NCBI GenBank assembly: GCA_905331475.1
Contig: CAJNYU010000397.1
Span: forward strand, 1 to 64,000
Length of the DNA: 64,000 bases
Reading direction: 5' to 3'
From: Rotaria socialis
Lineage: Eukaryota; Rotifera; Eurotatoria; Philodinida; Philodinidae
Part shown: positions 1-12,300 of the stretch, one piece after another
Layout of the letters: the number at the start of each line of letters is the position of its first letter
How positions within the stretch are numbered: the first letter of the stretch is position 1
Notes under the pieces: generated by a model
Seen by the model: the letters and a program-made list of their open reading frames with translations, nothing else
Told to the model about the DNA's origin: nothing
Database searches by the model: none
Translations under genes and position numbers: made by a program

Positions 1-896
1 ATTGCTTAAGTCGTTTATTTATGTTTGATGAAGCACAAAAGTTGATTGAAGATTATGAAAAGACAAATACACCAAGTATTGTCATGTATAGTTAGTATTA
101 CTTTAATAATATTATATTGTTTTATCAAATTCTTTATTTTTATATTAGTGTCTTTGTTATCCAGTGCACGTAATAATCGAAATAGTAATTTATCTGAAAA
201 AATATATAAACGAATGAAAACTTTATTTCCTAATGCAAAAGAACGTCTTGTATCCGGTGTGATTCTTCTTTCAAATATATATTCGTCATTAGGCAGATAT
301 GAAAAAGCTAAAAATTTTCGCTCTAATCAAATAGAAGAATTGGGAGTCAAAGTAAAAGTAGGATTATCATGGACTGAAATAAAAGGTCATATAGTGGTAA
401 AGTAGTTTCTTTTAAATTTAATATTTAAGTATAAGTCCTTTGTTGATTCATTTTTAGCAACTTAAAGCTCATGATCATTCTCATCCACAATCAACTGAAA
501 TCTATGCTAAAATTGATCATTTAAAATCAAAAGCGATTGAAAATGGTTTCATATTTGATTCATCTTGGATAACTCGTTCATTAAACGAAAATGAAACAAT
601 GGAATCTGTTTTATGTGGTCATAGTGAACTATTGGTAATCGCATTGAATTTGATTCAAGAACCTGCTCCAAAATTTATTCTAGTTGTTAAAAATCTTCGT
701 GTTTGTGGTCATTGTCGTAAGTAGATATTCTATTATTTTCATTTCAATCAATCGTCAACATTTGTTTTCTAATATTTAAGATGAATTTACAAAAGTGATA
801 GCAAAAGTTGAACAATGTGATATTGTTGTTCGTGATGCTAACCGTATTCATCACTTTTATCCAAATGGTCAATGTTCGTGTCAAGACCATTTTTGA
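1..896 (+). CDS. DYW-type pentatricopeptide-repeat protein, 3' part
   Basis: This is the C-terminal part of a plant-style organelle RNA-editing factor; the gene enters from the left edge, open in the frame beginning at base 3. Exons are 1-90, 149-396, 458-716 and 781-896, with GT-AG introns. The spliced product shows the end of the PPR tract and E domain (MYMSLLSSARNN), a PG-box-like GLSWTEIKG without the usual proline, and then a DYW cytidine-deaminase domain. That domain has the HSE zinc/glutamate motif, VVKNLRVCGHCH (CxxCH) and the second metal site RIHHF...CSCQ. It ends in DHF instead of DYW. The CGHCH motif is created across intron 3, so the splice is well supported. In plants these proteins convert specific C to U in organelle transcripts. 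Similar genes have been reported in a few non-plant eukaryotes, including bdelloid rotifers, and are thought to be horizontally acquired. Every deaminase signature residue I can name is kept, so it looks functional. Confidence 0.9.
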
Positions 897-1607
897 TCAT
901 TTACGATAAACTTATGATCTAAAATGTTGTTCTAGGAAAAATGTTGTTTTTTATTTTCTAAATAGATTTCATTTATTAAGTAAAATTAAAAGGATTATTA
1001 TTCGTTCTGTTCTTCTGCTAAAGTCTTTGCTTTCTGCGTCTCAAATATGAGGATATATAGAATCTAACGAACGAAAGTTTTCGGGTGTTGATACAAGGTT
1101 TTCGATGGGAATTTAAACACGACTTTCAGATCTAGTGTGCGCATCTTCAATGAAAATAAAATTAGAGACTGAAACTAGGGTGTGTCGACGCGGGCGTCCT
1201 CATCACTAGCACCCACACCCACACCAAAATCCTACACAATAATAGACACAACACGCTTCACAAAACTGGCAGTGGCAATGTTAAGATATAGTACTATGCT
1301 CAAAACAACAGCGGCGAGAGCATAAGGTTTGAATGCCACATAAGAACTATCAGCTACACACAATCAACTCAATTTTTTGTGGTTCACACTACTAACAATT
1401 TCAGATAATGATTGATATAGACTAAATCAAATCAAATTACTCCTTTCATTTATGATACCGGCTTTACGAGTATTTAGACGTCGTGGTAGTTAATAGACTA
1501 CAAGTGACATCTGGTCAAAAGATAAAAACTCCCAGGGAGGTGTTAGAAGAATTTTCTTTGTTACCAAAAAGATGTTTTTGTTTCAACACTCAGATAGATA
1601 GAAATCA
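897..1607. other. Intergenic, no gene seen
   Basis: Intergenic stretch between the DYW gene and the KAR5-like gene. It contains a short patch of higher GC near 1180-1230. I see no open frame, RNA gene or terminal repeat in it. Confidence 0.6.
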
Positions 1608-3025
1608 ATGTATATCTTATCACAAGTATTATTTTTCATTTTATTGATTATTTCAATAAATAGTCTTAATACTAATCTATTATCGGATCATGTTCAACCA
1701 TGTTTATCTCGATCAATGGAACGAATTTTCCTCGAATATCAACAAGAAAAATTCGACTGTTCATCATTATCATCACAGATTCAAATAAGACTTGCTATAC
1801 ATTTTACGTTCTGTCATTTAAATTCAACTGGTATCAATCCTAAGAACATATGTTCTTTATCTTCATGCGATAGAAATCTAAATGAATGTTTAAAAAATAT
1901 TACGAAAAATTCATTTGCTTATTTAACTTACACAAATTTTGTTCCACATATACAAAGTATTTGTTATGCAATTGAAACACAACAATGGCATAGTCATGCA
2001 CGCGATACTGTTCTTGAAATCAATAGACATACAAGTCAAATTGAAATTGAAACAAAACAACTATTGATTGAACAGGAAACAATGCAAATTAGTCTTGATC
2101 AAGCACTTGTTGTAAATCAAGATTCTGTTGATGATGCACTTAGTGTGGATCGATTTCTACAAGTAGCTCAATCCGATGTAGATGAATTACGAGGGCATTT
2201 GTATACTAAAGATAAAGCACAGATTCAACTTCTACAACAAGTAATCCAATTAATCGCTTTAGCTCTTTTACTATGACTCGTTTAGATTTTAGAAACACTA
2301 TTTAATATACAGACATCATTATTTACAGATGCTTTTGGTTTAAGTTCATATTTTTTCTATGCAATATCGCTTATTGGTATTCATCTATTAACAATACCCG
2401 AACGAACAAATGATTCAAAGTAGTTCGAAAAACAATTAATAAAGCTTTGTTTAAAAGAATCTTGTCTATCTTAGATTTTGGTTAATACTCTTATGGGCTG
2501 GCTTGATTGCTATCGAACGTTACATGCTCATTTTTTCATCATATTCTCAAGTAATAAAAAATATTTTTATTCTGTTTTTGTATTATTCAAACAAAAGAAT
2601 TTTTAGACGATTCTTTATAATGCATTATGGCGGTTTCGTCAATTGTGGTTTTTCGTCTCTTGTTTAACATTTTCTTATCATGCTGTAAAATATAGAAATT
2701 ATTATAAAGAAAATCAAAAATTAATTGATGAAATTAATCGTAAACATAAAAAACTTGAGATAGCTGCTAGAAAATGTAAGATTTTAGAAAATATAACTAA
2801 AATAACAGATCGATATAATCATCTTTTATTTATTTTTTGATATTTAGGTTTGAATGTTATCAATCAATTGAATATGACTGACGGTATATTTAGATAATAT
2901 GTTTTGCTTTGATGATTTTCTTTTTTTCTTGGATAGATTCTATCTCTGACGATGCAGTCAGTTGTTCATCTGAAAATAATGATACATCAACGACAAGTAT
3001 TCTAACTGATGAAGAATTGAAATAA
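1608..3025 (+). CDS. KAR5/Brambleberry/GEX1-like nuclear-fusion protein
   Basis: Exons are 1608-2240, 2286-2419, 2475-2550, 2607-2775, 2848-2883 and 2937-3025; phases join at every junction. The first intron is only 45 nt. The product starts with a signal peptide (MYILSQVLFFILLIISINS). A Cys-rich luminal domain follows, with the pattern typical of the family: AIHFTFCHL, CSLSSC, CLKNI, YTNFVPHIQSICYAIE and QQWHSH. After it come a coiled coil, then hydrophobic segments (SSYFFYAISLIGIHLL, FWLILLWAGLIAIERYM, LWFFVSCLTFSYH), and an acidic Ser-rich tail. KAR5 (yeast), Brambleberry (fish) and GEX1 (plants) sit in the nuclear envelope or ER and are needed for nuclear-membrane fusion during karyogamy; Brambleberry also joins karyomeres in early cleavage. 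Assignment rests on motif order and topology. It is unbroken, which is notable for a lineage believed to lack regular sex. Confidence 0.78.
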
Positions 3026-4624
3026 AAAAAATTATTAATATTTTTCTGCGTTTTTTTCTCCACTAAATTCATCGATAAACGGACATATTTCTTGCTAAAT
3101 AGAGTAAAATATAATTTGCCATTATAGTAATAATTAGTTTCTTTTCCAAGCATCACGAACACAAAAAAAATGTCAATGAATGGTGTGGTACCTGATTCTC
3201 TGATTGATTTAATTTTATCGAATGAAGATAAATTATTGCGTCACACTATCACAAAGCGTATTATCAATATTTTTCAGCCTGGGCTGCGATTCGACCTATC
3301 TTTCCTATATTTTATCGAAAAAAGTAGAAAATTTTCGAAAACTTCTCCATTTGGCTATTGTCTTCAGACGAAAAAAATTTTCAATGTGTATAATCATGTG
3401 TTTTGGACAAATTGTTGTATTATAGTGACATTTGTTTTAAACAGTATTTTTCCTTTCGTCTATTTAGTGGGCTGACTGAGAAATTGTTTAATACTAAGTA
3501 CAAAATACAAAATCGTTCAAAAGAAAAAAACATTCACAAAGTGATCATGTACCAATTTTGGACTATTTTTGTGAAGTTTTAGTTAGACATAAAAGTTGTA
3601 TATAGATATATCCGAAAGAACATATTTTTTTAAAAGTAACGACATATTCTGAAACCCCATGAAATTTTACACCATCCTGTGTAGATTCATTTTCATTTAC
3701 ACTTTTTTTTTACCAGAAAAAGATGAGTTATGATAGAATACAAAATAAATTTGTGGAAAATAATAAGCAATGAATGCTGATTATCAGGGCAATAAAAGTA
3801 GATTGAGATTTTTTCGGAAGTCATGTCCGTAATCTGAAACGTCTCCTTTAATTATGAGAAATAGTATTTGTTTTTTTCAAAGTTTATGATCTACTTATTT
3901 GTTATTTATCGATTTGTGAAAAACTTTTATAATGATCCTCGAATTAGCGGCTTATTTCAGTAGAAAAAATGGCATAAGGATCTTGGCTACAGTTGAACTG
4001 TTTATAACAGCTTCATTAAAATGACTTTCGAGCAGAACAGTTAAAAAACGCGAAAAAAATTGAACAGAAAAGGTGTATAAAATGTCCTCTCTTTTTGTCA
4101 TTTTTTATAGAAAATCCTATATTTTTAAAAAAGTGTAATCGGAGGCCAGGTGACAGATCGATGTTCGTTTATATTTTTCACAATATCCTATCTGCGTTTT
4201 AAAATTTAATTTCTTCAGTATTTGGCAAAATATTTTATTCGGATAGATTTTTCTTTGCTGTTTTTGAAACGAAAATAAGATGGCAGGTTAATACGTGCAA
4301 TTACCAAAACAAAAATATTTTCTATTATTCGAATGTATTATATTATCGTTTTTAATATTTTTGGTGTGAATGTAACATTCATTTTGACTCTATTTTATTA
4401 TTTAACGAATAAAACCTAAACAATTGACAGCAACAAAAGATCGATCAACTAGAATTATTTTAATGACTGATCTTTATTTAAGATAAAATTATTCTACAAG
4501 CGCAAACAAATAATACAAACTTATTTTCAAAGTTTAAACGCAAAAAAACATAATACGTGCAAAATAAATCTTGTTTGTTGATTGTTTTTTTTCTTTCCAA
4601 GAATCAAATAAAATAAAACTAAAT
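3026..4624. other. Intergenic, no convincing gene
   Basis: Non-coding, AT-rich. An open frame of 101 codons at 3170-3475 has no recognisable domain, and its right half is dominated by Phe, Ile and Tyr as expected from chance AT-rich sequence. Nothing else supportable is seen. Confidence 0.5.
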
Positions 4625-5304
4625 TTAAGCTGGTGCTGATACCCATGAAATACTATCATCGTTATCATCATTTTCATAGTCACAAAGTAATGAAGTTCCA
4701 CGTTTTATATCAAGTGAAACATGTGTTTGCTGTTGTTCCTTCAGTTTCTTGTCTAGTGCTCGAATATTTTCTTTCAGAAAATTAGTTGCTACCTAGAATA
4801 TTAACAATAAAAAAAACAATACTAACTTGTCTAATATTGAAACAAATAAATAATTACTGCTGTAGCTAATAGATTAACCATAGGAATCGTATTTGAGTAT
4901 GTTAAATTAAAAAATCGATCAATCAATACCAGTAATTCTGAATCAATGGCACGTGTCGGTAATGAATGAATCGCCGGTTCTAATAACGGACTAACAGATA
5001 ATTCTGATTTTTTCTTCAAATTTTGTTCTATGATAACAAAATTTTATTTCTAACAAAGTTTCAATGTATAAAATCTTTATTCACCCTTTTCTAATTCTGA
5101 TGTTGATTTTAACTGATCACGTAGTTTACGTGAAAGAATGTCATCAATTTCATTCGGTGATAATATTGATGATTGCTCTTGAGTGGGTACTTCTCTAATC
5201 AACGGCGAGCGTTGATAATAACGATCAAAACAATCTAATGTACGCCATGAATCTCCAAGAAGATAATCACTTGAAAACGAACAGACACGAGGCATTGTTT
5301 TCAA
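4625..5304 (-). CDS. Unrecognised 185-residue protein, three exons
   Basis: On the minus strand, exons are 5304-5085, 5027-4858 and 4792-4625; their lengths (220, 170, 168) sum to 186 codons including stop. The protein starts MKTMPRVCSFSSDYLLGDSW. It has a charged middle part (IDDILSRKLRDQLKS), a more hydrophobic helical part (LLVLIDRFFNLTYSN, MVNLLATAVATNFL), a short charged helix (IRALDKKLKEQQQ), and an acidic end (CDYENDDNDDSISWVSAPA). I do not recognise the family. Signal peptide and transmembrane segments are not evident. It is probably soluble and helical. It lies tail to tail with the KAR5-like gene and head to head with MCTS1; the start codons of the last pair are about 350 bp apart, so the two may share a promoter region. 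Confidence 0.7.
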
Positions 5305-5651
5305 ATGTGATAGACTGTTTTACGATAATGAATTTAATGAAAATAGACACAAAAAAAACTCATGGCCACACCCATAGAATTCGATGCTATCATCTCACCA
5401 AAACATTTTTATTCGTATTTTAATAGGCTTATATGTATTTTTAATTTCAAGAAAAGAAATTTTTTTCTTACTATCAAAAATTTCTCGGACTAAGCACGAT
5501 TTCTAGCACCATCTATCGTGCAATAGCTGATACAACGATTGATTGGAACAATGAAAAAATTGCTCTTCGTTTTTTCCATAAATTTTTTTAATCATTTCAT
5601 TTCATTGTTTGATTTCAAATACTTACACCAAATCTTCATTTTCGTAGGATC
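5305..5651. promoter_or_regulatory. Bidirectional intergenic region upstream of MCTS1
   Basis: About 350 bp separate the divergent start codons of the unrecognised minus-strand gene and MCTS1. A pyrimidine-rich stretch ending in TTTTCGTAG lies just before the MCTS1 ATG and looks like the 3' splice site of an intron in its 5' untranslated region. No TATA box is obvious. Confidence 0.35.
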
Positions 5652-6206
5652 ATGTTTAAAAAATTTAATGAAAAAGATAGTGTAACAAGTGTTACTCAAC
5701 TTCGTAACACAGATGTTAAACGTCTTAAACATCGTTTACAACAAGATTTTCCTCACATTGAATCGGTATTAGATGAAATCTTACCAAAAAAAGATACGCC
5801 AAAATTAGTCAAGTGTCAAGATCATATTGAATTAATAACGGATTCCACTGGTCAACCATTATTTTTTCGTTTTCGAGATTCAACATCATATATACCATTA
5901 TTACGTTTACTGCATAAATATCCATTTATTTTACGTCCTCAACAAGTCGACAAAGGTGCCATTCGTTTTGTACTTTCAGGAGCCAACATAATGTGTCCAG
6001 GTTTAACATCGCCAGGTGCAAAACTATGCGATGCACCTAAAGATGCCATTTGCGCTATTATGGCTGAAGGTAAAGAACATGCATTAGCTATTGGTCTATT
6101 AAAAATGTCGACACAAGATATACAACATATCAATAAAGGTGTTGGAATTGAAACATTACATTATTTAAATGATGGCCTCTGGACTGTTAAACAAGGTTTT
6201 AAATAG
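5652..6206 (+). CDS. MCTS1: MCTS1/Tma20, PUA-domain translation re-initiation factor
   Basis: One uninterrupted exon encodes 184 residues, close to the 181 of the human protein. Identity is visible along the whole length: MFKKFNEKD at the start, [51 protein letters not shown] and HYLNDGLW at the end. The N-terminal half is the pre-PUA domain and the C-terminal half (about residues 95-175) the PUA RNA-binding domain. MCTS1 pairs with DENR on the 40S ribosomal subunit and helps recycle deacylated tRNA and re-initiate after upstream ORFs. The stop is only 133 bp before the TRRAP start on the same strand, reflecting tight packing. Identification is secure. Confidence 0.97.
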   Translation: MFKKFNEKDSVTSVTQLRNTDVKRLKHRLQQDFPHIESVLDEILPKKDTPKLVKCQDHIELITDSTGQPLFFRFRDSTSYIPLLRLLHKYPFILRPQQVDKGAIRFVLSGANIMCPGLTSPGAKLCDAPKDAICAIMAEGKEHALAIGLLKMSTQDIQHINKGVGIETLHYLNDGLWTVKQGFK

Positions 6207-6339
6207 TCTGACATTTCTTATTTTTTTTTTATTTTGATTTTTTTCAAGAAAGTTAAAATATAAGAACAGAGATATGAAACGATGATGAGAAAAAAAATCG
6301 AAATAAAACATTGTTCTTTTTATTATTTATTCGTTTCAG

Positions 6340-9300
6340 ATGATGACAAATAATGTTGTAGTTGAGACACATTACACACAAAATATGAATCGTTCATTAG
6401 CAGGCGATTCTGATACTTATCAACAATGCAATTATCAAACATTTCAAATGCTTGTTCTTTCTGTTGTTGATCCATTAAATAGTATGTCGAATAAGAATAA
6501 AGAAAAGTAAAGAAAAAAATAAAAATTTCTTTTAGCTGATGAAATTCGACTTAAACATGTTCATAATATATCGGAAAACGTCGAAGTAAGAAGAAATAAA
6601 AAATTTTCATATAGAGACGTAACAATTACTGCTTTTTTTTAAAGATTCTTTCAACTTTACCCAATTACGCAATTTACATAGATTTATTAGTTAAAAATTT
6701 TCTTAGATCATTGGTTGAAGCAGAGACAGTATTTATCATTCCAAGCAATGCACAAGTATGTATGAAATTTCAAAATGTTTTCCATAGAAAAGAGAAGTTT
6801 ATCATTCTTTAATAATCGAGTTTGATCTCATGACTAATTTACTATTAATATTTTAATCTGAGAATACCAATCCATCATAGCTGCACTTGTGTCCTATGTA
6901 GAAAGACAAGGAGAAAGCTTTTTGTTCGAATGTAAGCTGTGTTGCGAGAGTTTCTTCTATTTGGATCGTAGTTCTTTGAAAAAATAGAAATATCTTCAGC
7001 TTGTATTGCTGTTGTATCGTAAGAAAATATATCTTTTTACTATAGACAATAAGAAAACAGATGATTGAAATTTTTCATCGTTTACCAATAACGGAAGCTC
7101 TTCGGCCATTTGTAAAAGATATTCTTTCTCCAATGTTTAAATTATTAACAAAAGAAAATGAAGAAAACGCTTCTCTTTTATTACGCATTATTGTTGAATA
7201 TATGAAACAATTTCGTCCACAAATGATTATGGAAGTTCGCGAATTTCTTCAATTTGTTCATAATGTTTATCGACAAAAAGCGTCAGCGCTTGATCAAATA
7301 TTTTTAACGAAAATATTTTCACATCCAACATTAACAATTAATGAAATTGATGTAACAAGCGTTCTTGAACAAATATGTACATCGGTTAAATTGGTTGTTA
7401 AAAAGATTCAAAATTTTCCTGTACAAACATCATTAACAACAGATGAACCAACCAATCCACCAGCACATGTCGTAACCGATACAGTAATAGTGATTTTTAG
7501 ATTGAAAAGAAATCTTGTTCTCATGATTATTTATTTAGTTTACGATTCTATCTCGTGCATCACATTCAGTAAAATTATTAGCTGAATTTCCAGTTGCTAT
7601 TGTTCTTCTCTATCAACTTTGTCGACAATCATTACAAACTGAATTCGGGGAATTAGTACCGCTTTTTCTAAGATATCTTACGTTACAGCCAAGCAAAGAA
7701 CAAAAGTTCGTTTTCATTTTATTTTCGAAAATTATTTGAATTTTTATTTGTTTAGGAGTGATCAGAAATTTAATATGGAAATTTATATTGAATTTCTTAC
7801 AACACAAGCAAAAACGTTATCTTTTCTTGCTTTTGTTGGTAAAACATATCAGGTAAAACTTTGCATCATTAATTGTACTATCGAGTTTTTCGCCATTGAA
7901 CCCACGGAAAGATTAACTAATCATAAGCATTTTTCATCAAATCTTAATAGGAACAATTGGCATTAAATAGTGATTTATTAGTTATTGCAATTTTCCAATT
8001 ACTTGATGGTTGTCCACCAGAGAATGTACAATTACGAAAAGATATTATTGTTGCTGCTCGACATTTTGTTTCGTCAGATTTTCGAACATGTAAGTAATCA
8101 ATATCTACTACTAATAATAACCTTTATTGCTTCATTTCTTAATTCTAGTGTTCATTCCACATGTAAAACGATTTTTCGATGAAAACCTATTACTAAGTAC
8201 TGGTTATACTGCACGTGAAACACTCAAGTTTGTTGTTCAAAGTAATAAAATCTATGTTTTCTTCTTCTATATATTTTTAGGCCATTGGCTTATAATACGT
8301 TTGGAGATTTTTTTAATCATATTCGTGCAAGTTTATCTATTGAAGATCTTCAAAGTGTATTGTATATGTATTCTAAAATGATTCATGATTCGAGTTTACC
8401 ACCAACAATACAAGTGACGAGTTTAAAATTTTTAACTAATATTGCAGAATCAATACGTCAAAAAGCATCTGAAAAAGTAAGAGATTTTAAAAAGAAAAAT
8501 TCAATTGAATTACATTTTTTATTTCAGTCTCGTGATCTGCTCATACATGTTGTTGAAACTCTTATTTTTAAATGTAAAAGTTTAGCTAAACAATGTACTC
8601 ATGCATTGAATAGTTCCAATGAAAAATCGTATGTTTTACTTTTGCCTTGTTTGTCTCAGTTTTAAAATTGATTTACTCTATAGAAATACTCCAACGATAC
8701 CGCCTGTTAATGAAGTTGATGTAACAACAAGCACATTGAACGAACTTGTTCAAAATATGAATGATATAACTAATAGAGAAAAAGAACTTCAATGTCAACA
8801 GGTATTCATTTTTTTGAATTATCTATACGGCTAGATTGAACCATTAGTTAAAACTGAAAACATTTGCTGTTCTCTTCTTTTTTCACTCAATGTACTGTTC
8901 CATTCGGAATTTGATATATTCGCGACGGAGTTGATTGATTACATTAATCGTAAATAAGATGAGATAATGTCAACCGTCGACATTTCTCATTTCTGAAATA
9001 CATTGAAATTTCTATAATAAAAAGGACTTTGCATTACTTTCGTTCTTCTTCTCGGGCTATATTTGATGTAAAATAAAGGTTCTCTTAATGTGAAAAACTT
9101 AAAATTTATATACAATCTCTATTTAGTTATCTTTGATACGTTTTCAAGCAACATCACCATTAATCTATACATTATCGTCAAATGATTGTCGTACAATCTT
9201 AAAAGTTCTTGTCAGTAGTTTACGTCATATCACATGGATCTTAGCTGATGTTAAAATATCTGATAATCTTGTTACACAACCAAAACAATTTCCTCCATCA

Positions 9301-12300
9301 ATAACTATTCTTTACATTAAATTTTTCAAATATATTCTTCAATGTTTGATACTGTTTTTTGAATCTGCACCACCAACAAATGCAAATGGAAGTTCTTCGT
9401 CAACAACTAATAACACAACCAATATAACACGTAATAAAGAAGAAAAAGAAATCATGGATATGATTGCAAGTGTATTTATTGTTATGCATAAACAAAATTA
9501 TCGTGAAATATTCGAAAACAATCTATTATATTTTTATCAATGTGCTAATAAAAATCCCAATATAACGCTAATTATGAATACATTACTACAACAATCACCA
9601 TCGTCAACCATACTTGTTGAATTATTACTTGAATTTCTTCTACCGCGAATAAATGAAATCGGAGAAACAAATAATACGAATAATGCTTGTTTGAAATTAT
9701 TTAAATTAGTTATCAATAGTGTTGTTACAACAACATTAGCGAATGAAAATGAAAAAATTCTTCAACCATATTTAAAACAAATTATTTTACGTTCAATTGA
9801 ATGTGCACAAGTAACACAAGATCCATATAATTATTTTATATTATTACGTGCACTTTTTCGTAGTATTGGTGTTGGTAATCATGAATTACTGAATCAAGAA
9901 TTTTTAACTCTATTACATTTTCTCTTACAACGCTTAAATGAATATCAATCGTGTAAACATCGACAAAATCTAAGAGAACTATTTATTGAATTATGTTTAA
10001 CTGTACCTGTACGTCTAAGTGTTTTATTACCATATTTACCATTATTAATGGAGCCATTAGTTAATGCACTAAATGGTTCATCAACATTAATTTTACAAGG
10101 TTTACGTACATTAGAATTGTGTGTAGATAATTTACAGCCAGATTTTCTTTATAATCATATTTTACCTGTACGAAGTAGTTTAATGATATCATTGTATCGT
10201 TTATTGAGTCATTCTAATAATGATATTGCACAGAATACATTTCGAATATTAGGAAAATTAGGTGGAAATAATCGAAGAATACTTAATGAACCACAACAAA
10301 TCAAATATGATACTGAAGACTTTGATTCAGAACAAGAAGCTGAAATTTATCTACAAATGTCTTTTGAACATGAAACAAAATCAATTAGTATACCATTATT
10401 AAAAGTAAGAAAAGACCCTAAATAATTAAGGAGTTGTTTACAGTAAGAGAATACTTTCGATTCTTAATAATATCATTGTCAAGGAAACTAAATATGTACG
10501 TTCAATTTTAACTTGATTTGATTTTTATTAGATTCTTCGTACTTGTGCCGATCAATTAAAATCTTCTATTGCTGATCAGCATCAAATAAAACGTCAAGCA
10601 TGGCTCATAGTTCGAAGTGTTCTCTCGGTTCTTATTTCGAATGATGATGATCACGATCTTGTTACACATCTTTTAAATCATTCGAGGTAAATTATCATTA
10701 TTTTTCTTTGTATTGATAAATATATTATTCTATGTAGTTTTCTAAATGGTAATATATCTGAGTGTCCATTAGTATGGAATGCAAATATTGAATTAAAATC
10801 TCATTATGGTCATATTTTACTCCTTCAATGCCTTCATCAAGCTGCGACATGTAAAACATTAGCTGATGAAGTTCTTTCTATATTGAAATCTACTATTCAA
10901 CATTATGCATTGGTTTCATTAACACGTCAAATAGGTAATAGAACATTCTTTTGATGTTTCACAACTAGTTTATCAGGGAAAAACATCTCGACAAGGATTA
11001 CTTATTTGTTCATAATGCTAAATGTTTATTTAACATTTTGAAAGCTATCCAATTCGATAGGACAGTCAAAAAACTATCATTTCTAAGTAGATACAGCTCA
11101 CGAATAATGTCATATGAACGCTAGTTCTATATCAAACGAGAATTTACAGCAGCACACTTGTATGATATTTTTCAAAAAACAAAATCAAGTCTTTGTTTTC
11201 AACCAATGACTTTCCATAGAACATGATAGTGCAAGTTACCGATAGAGTTTGCCGGATTAAACAATTTAGAATCCAAATATTGATCTTCACAATAAAACTT
11301 TGCTCACCGATTACTATTTGACGCAAAACACACTAACTTTCTCCAACGATCTTCATAGTTTTATCTACCAGTTGATCACATCGCTTCAATTTTTAATACA
11401 AAATTAGAATCATTTGTTTGACATTTTTGATAAAGAAAGTTTGATTTAATGACTAGTGTTTTCAAATAGCAGTCCTATAATATGAGATAAGTGAGTGAAA
11501 ATCTTCTAGTGCAGCCTCTGATCAACTATATTTTTGGTCCCCCCGCCAATCATCAATATATTACTATATTGTGAATAAATGATTTCTAGAATTTTGTTTT
11601 TATTTCAGGGCCTTCATCATCAGAAACTTACGATACAACTGATAATATTGATTGTTCAACAATTCTAATCGACAGTATTGTTTCTTGCTATATTGATATT
11701 GAAGATGAATTAAATGCTATTGGTCGCATATCATTCGAAACATTGCTTAATACTTTACTTACAATATTTAATAGCGATTATCAACGTATAACTAAACTGC
11801 CAATATTAAATTATTTAATTACTACTCTACGTAATCATTGCCATGATCGGATGTGGTATTCAAAACAAGGTTCATGTCGTTTTCTTCATCAATTATGTTT
11901 AAATTATTTTCGAAAAGAAACCGAGTGGTTTATGAAGAATTTCAGTGAAATTCTAAATGAATTCTTTCATGTTATTATCTCTCTAACGGACGAAATTTCA
12001 TCGGGTACATTAGATATAATTTCAAATATGATTAAGGAATTCTTTGAACATTATACTTCAATAAAATCAAATGAAAATCTAAATGAAAATTTAATTGAAT
12101 TATTACTTAATTATATATTTTCACCGATTATCTATATTCGTAATCTAGTCTACGATTGTTTACGTCAATTAAGTTATTCATTTCAACAACCAATATTACG
12201 TTTAATTGAACCATTTAAAAGTGATTTAATAAAAAAATTTTCATCTTCAAATATTTTACCGTTTAAAAATCAATCACTCATGTACCAAATAACATATTTG

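Noticed and set aside
2274-2285. In-frame stops that would make the KAR5-like gene a pseudogene
   Set aside because: A 45-nt GT-AG intron (2241-2285) removes both stops and joins the frame to the conserved membrane region.
3170-3475. 101-codon open frame
   Set aside because: Overlaps a second open frame of similar length, has AT-driven Phe/Ile/Tyr composition, no domain, and no splice partners.
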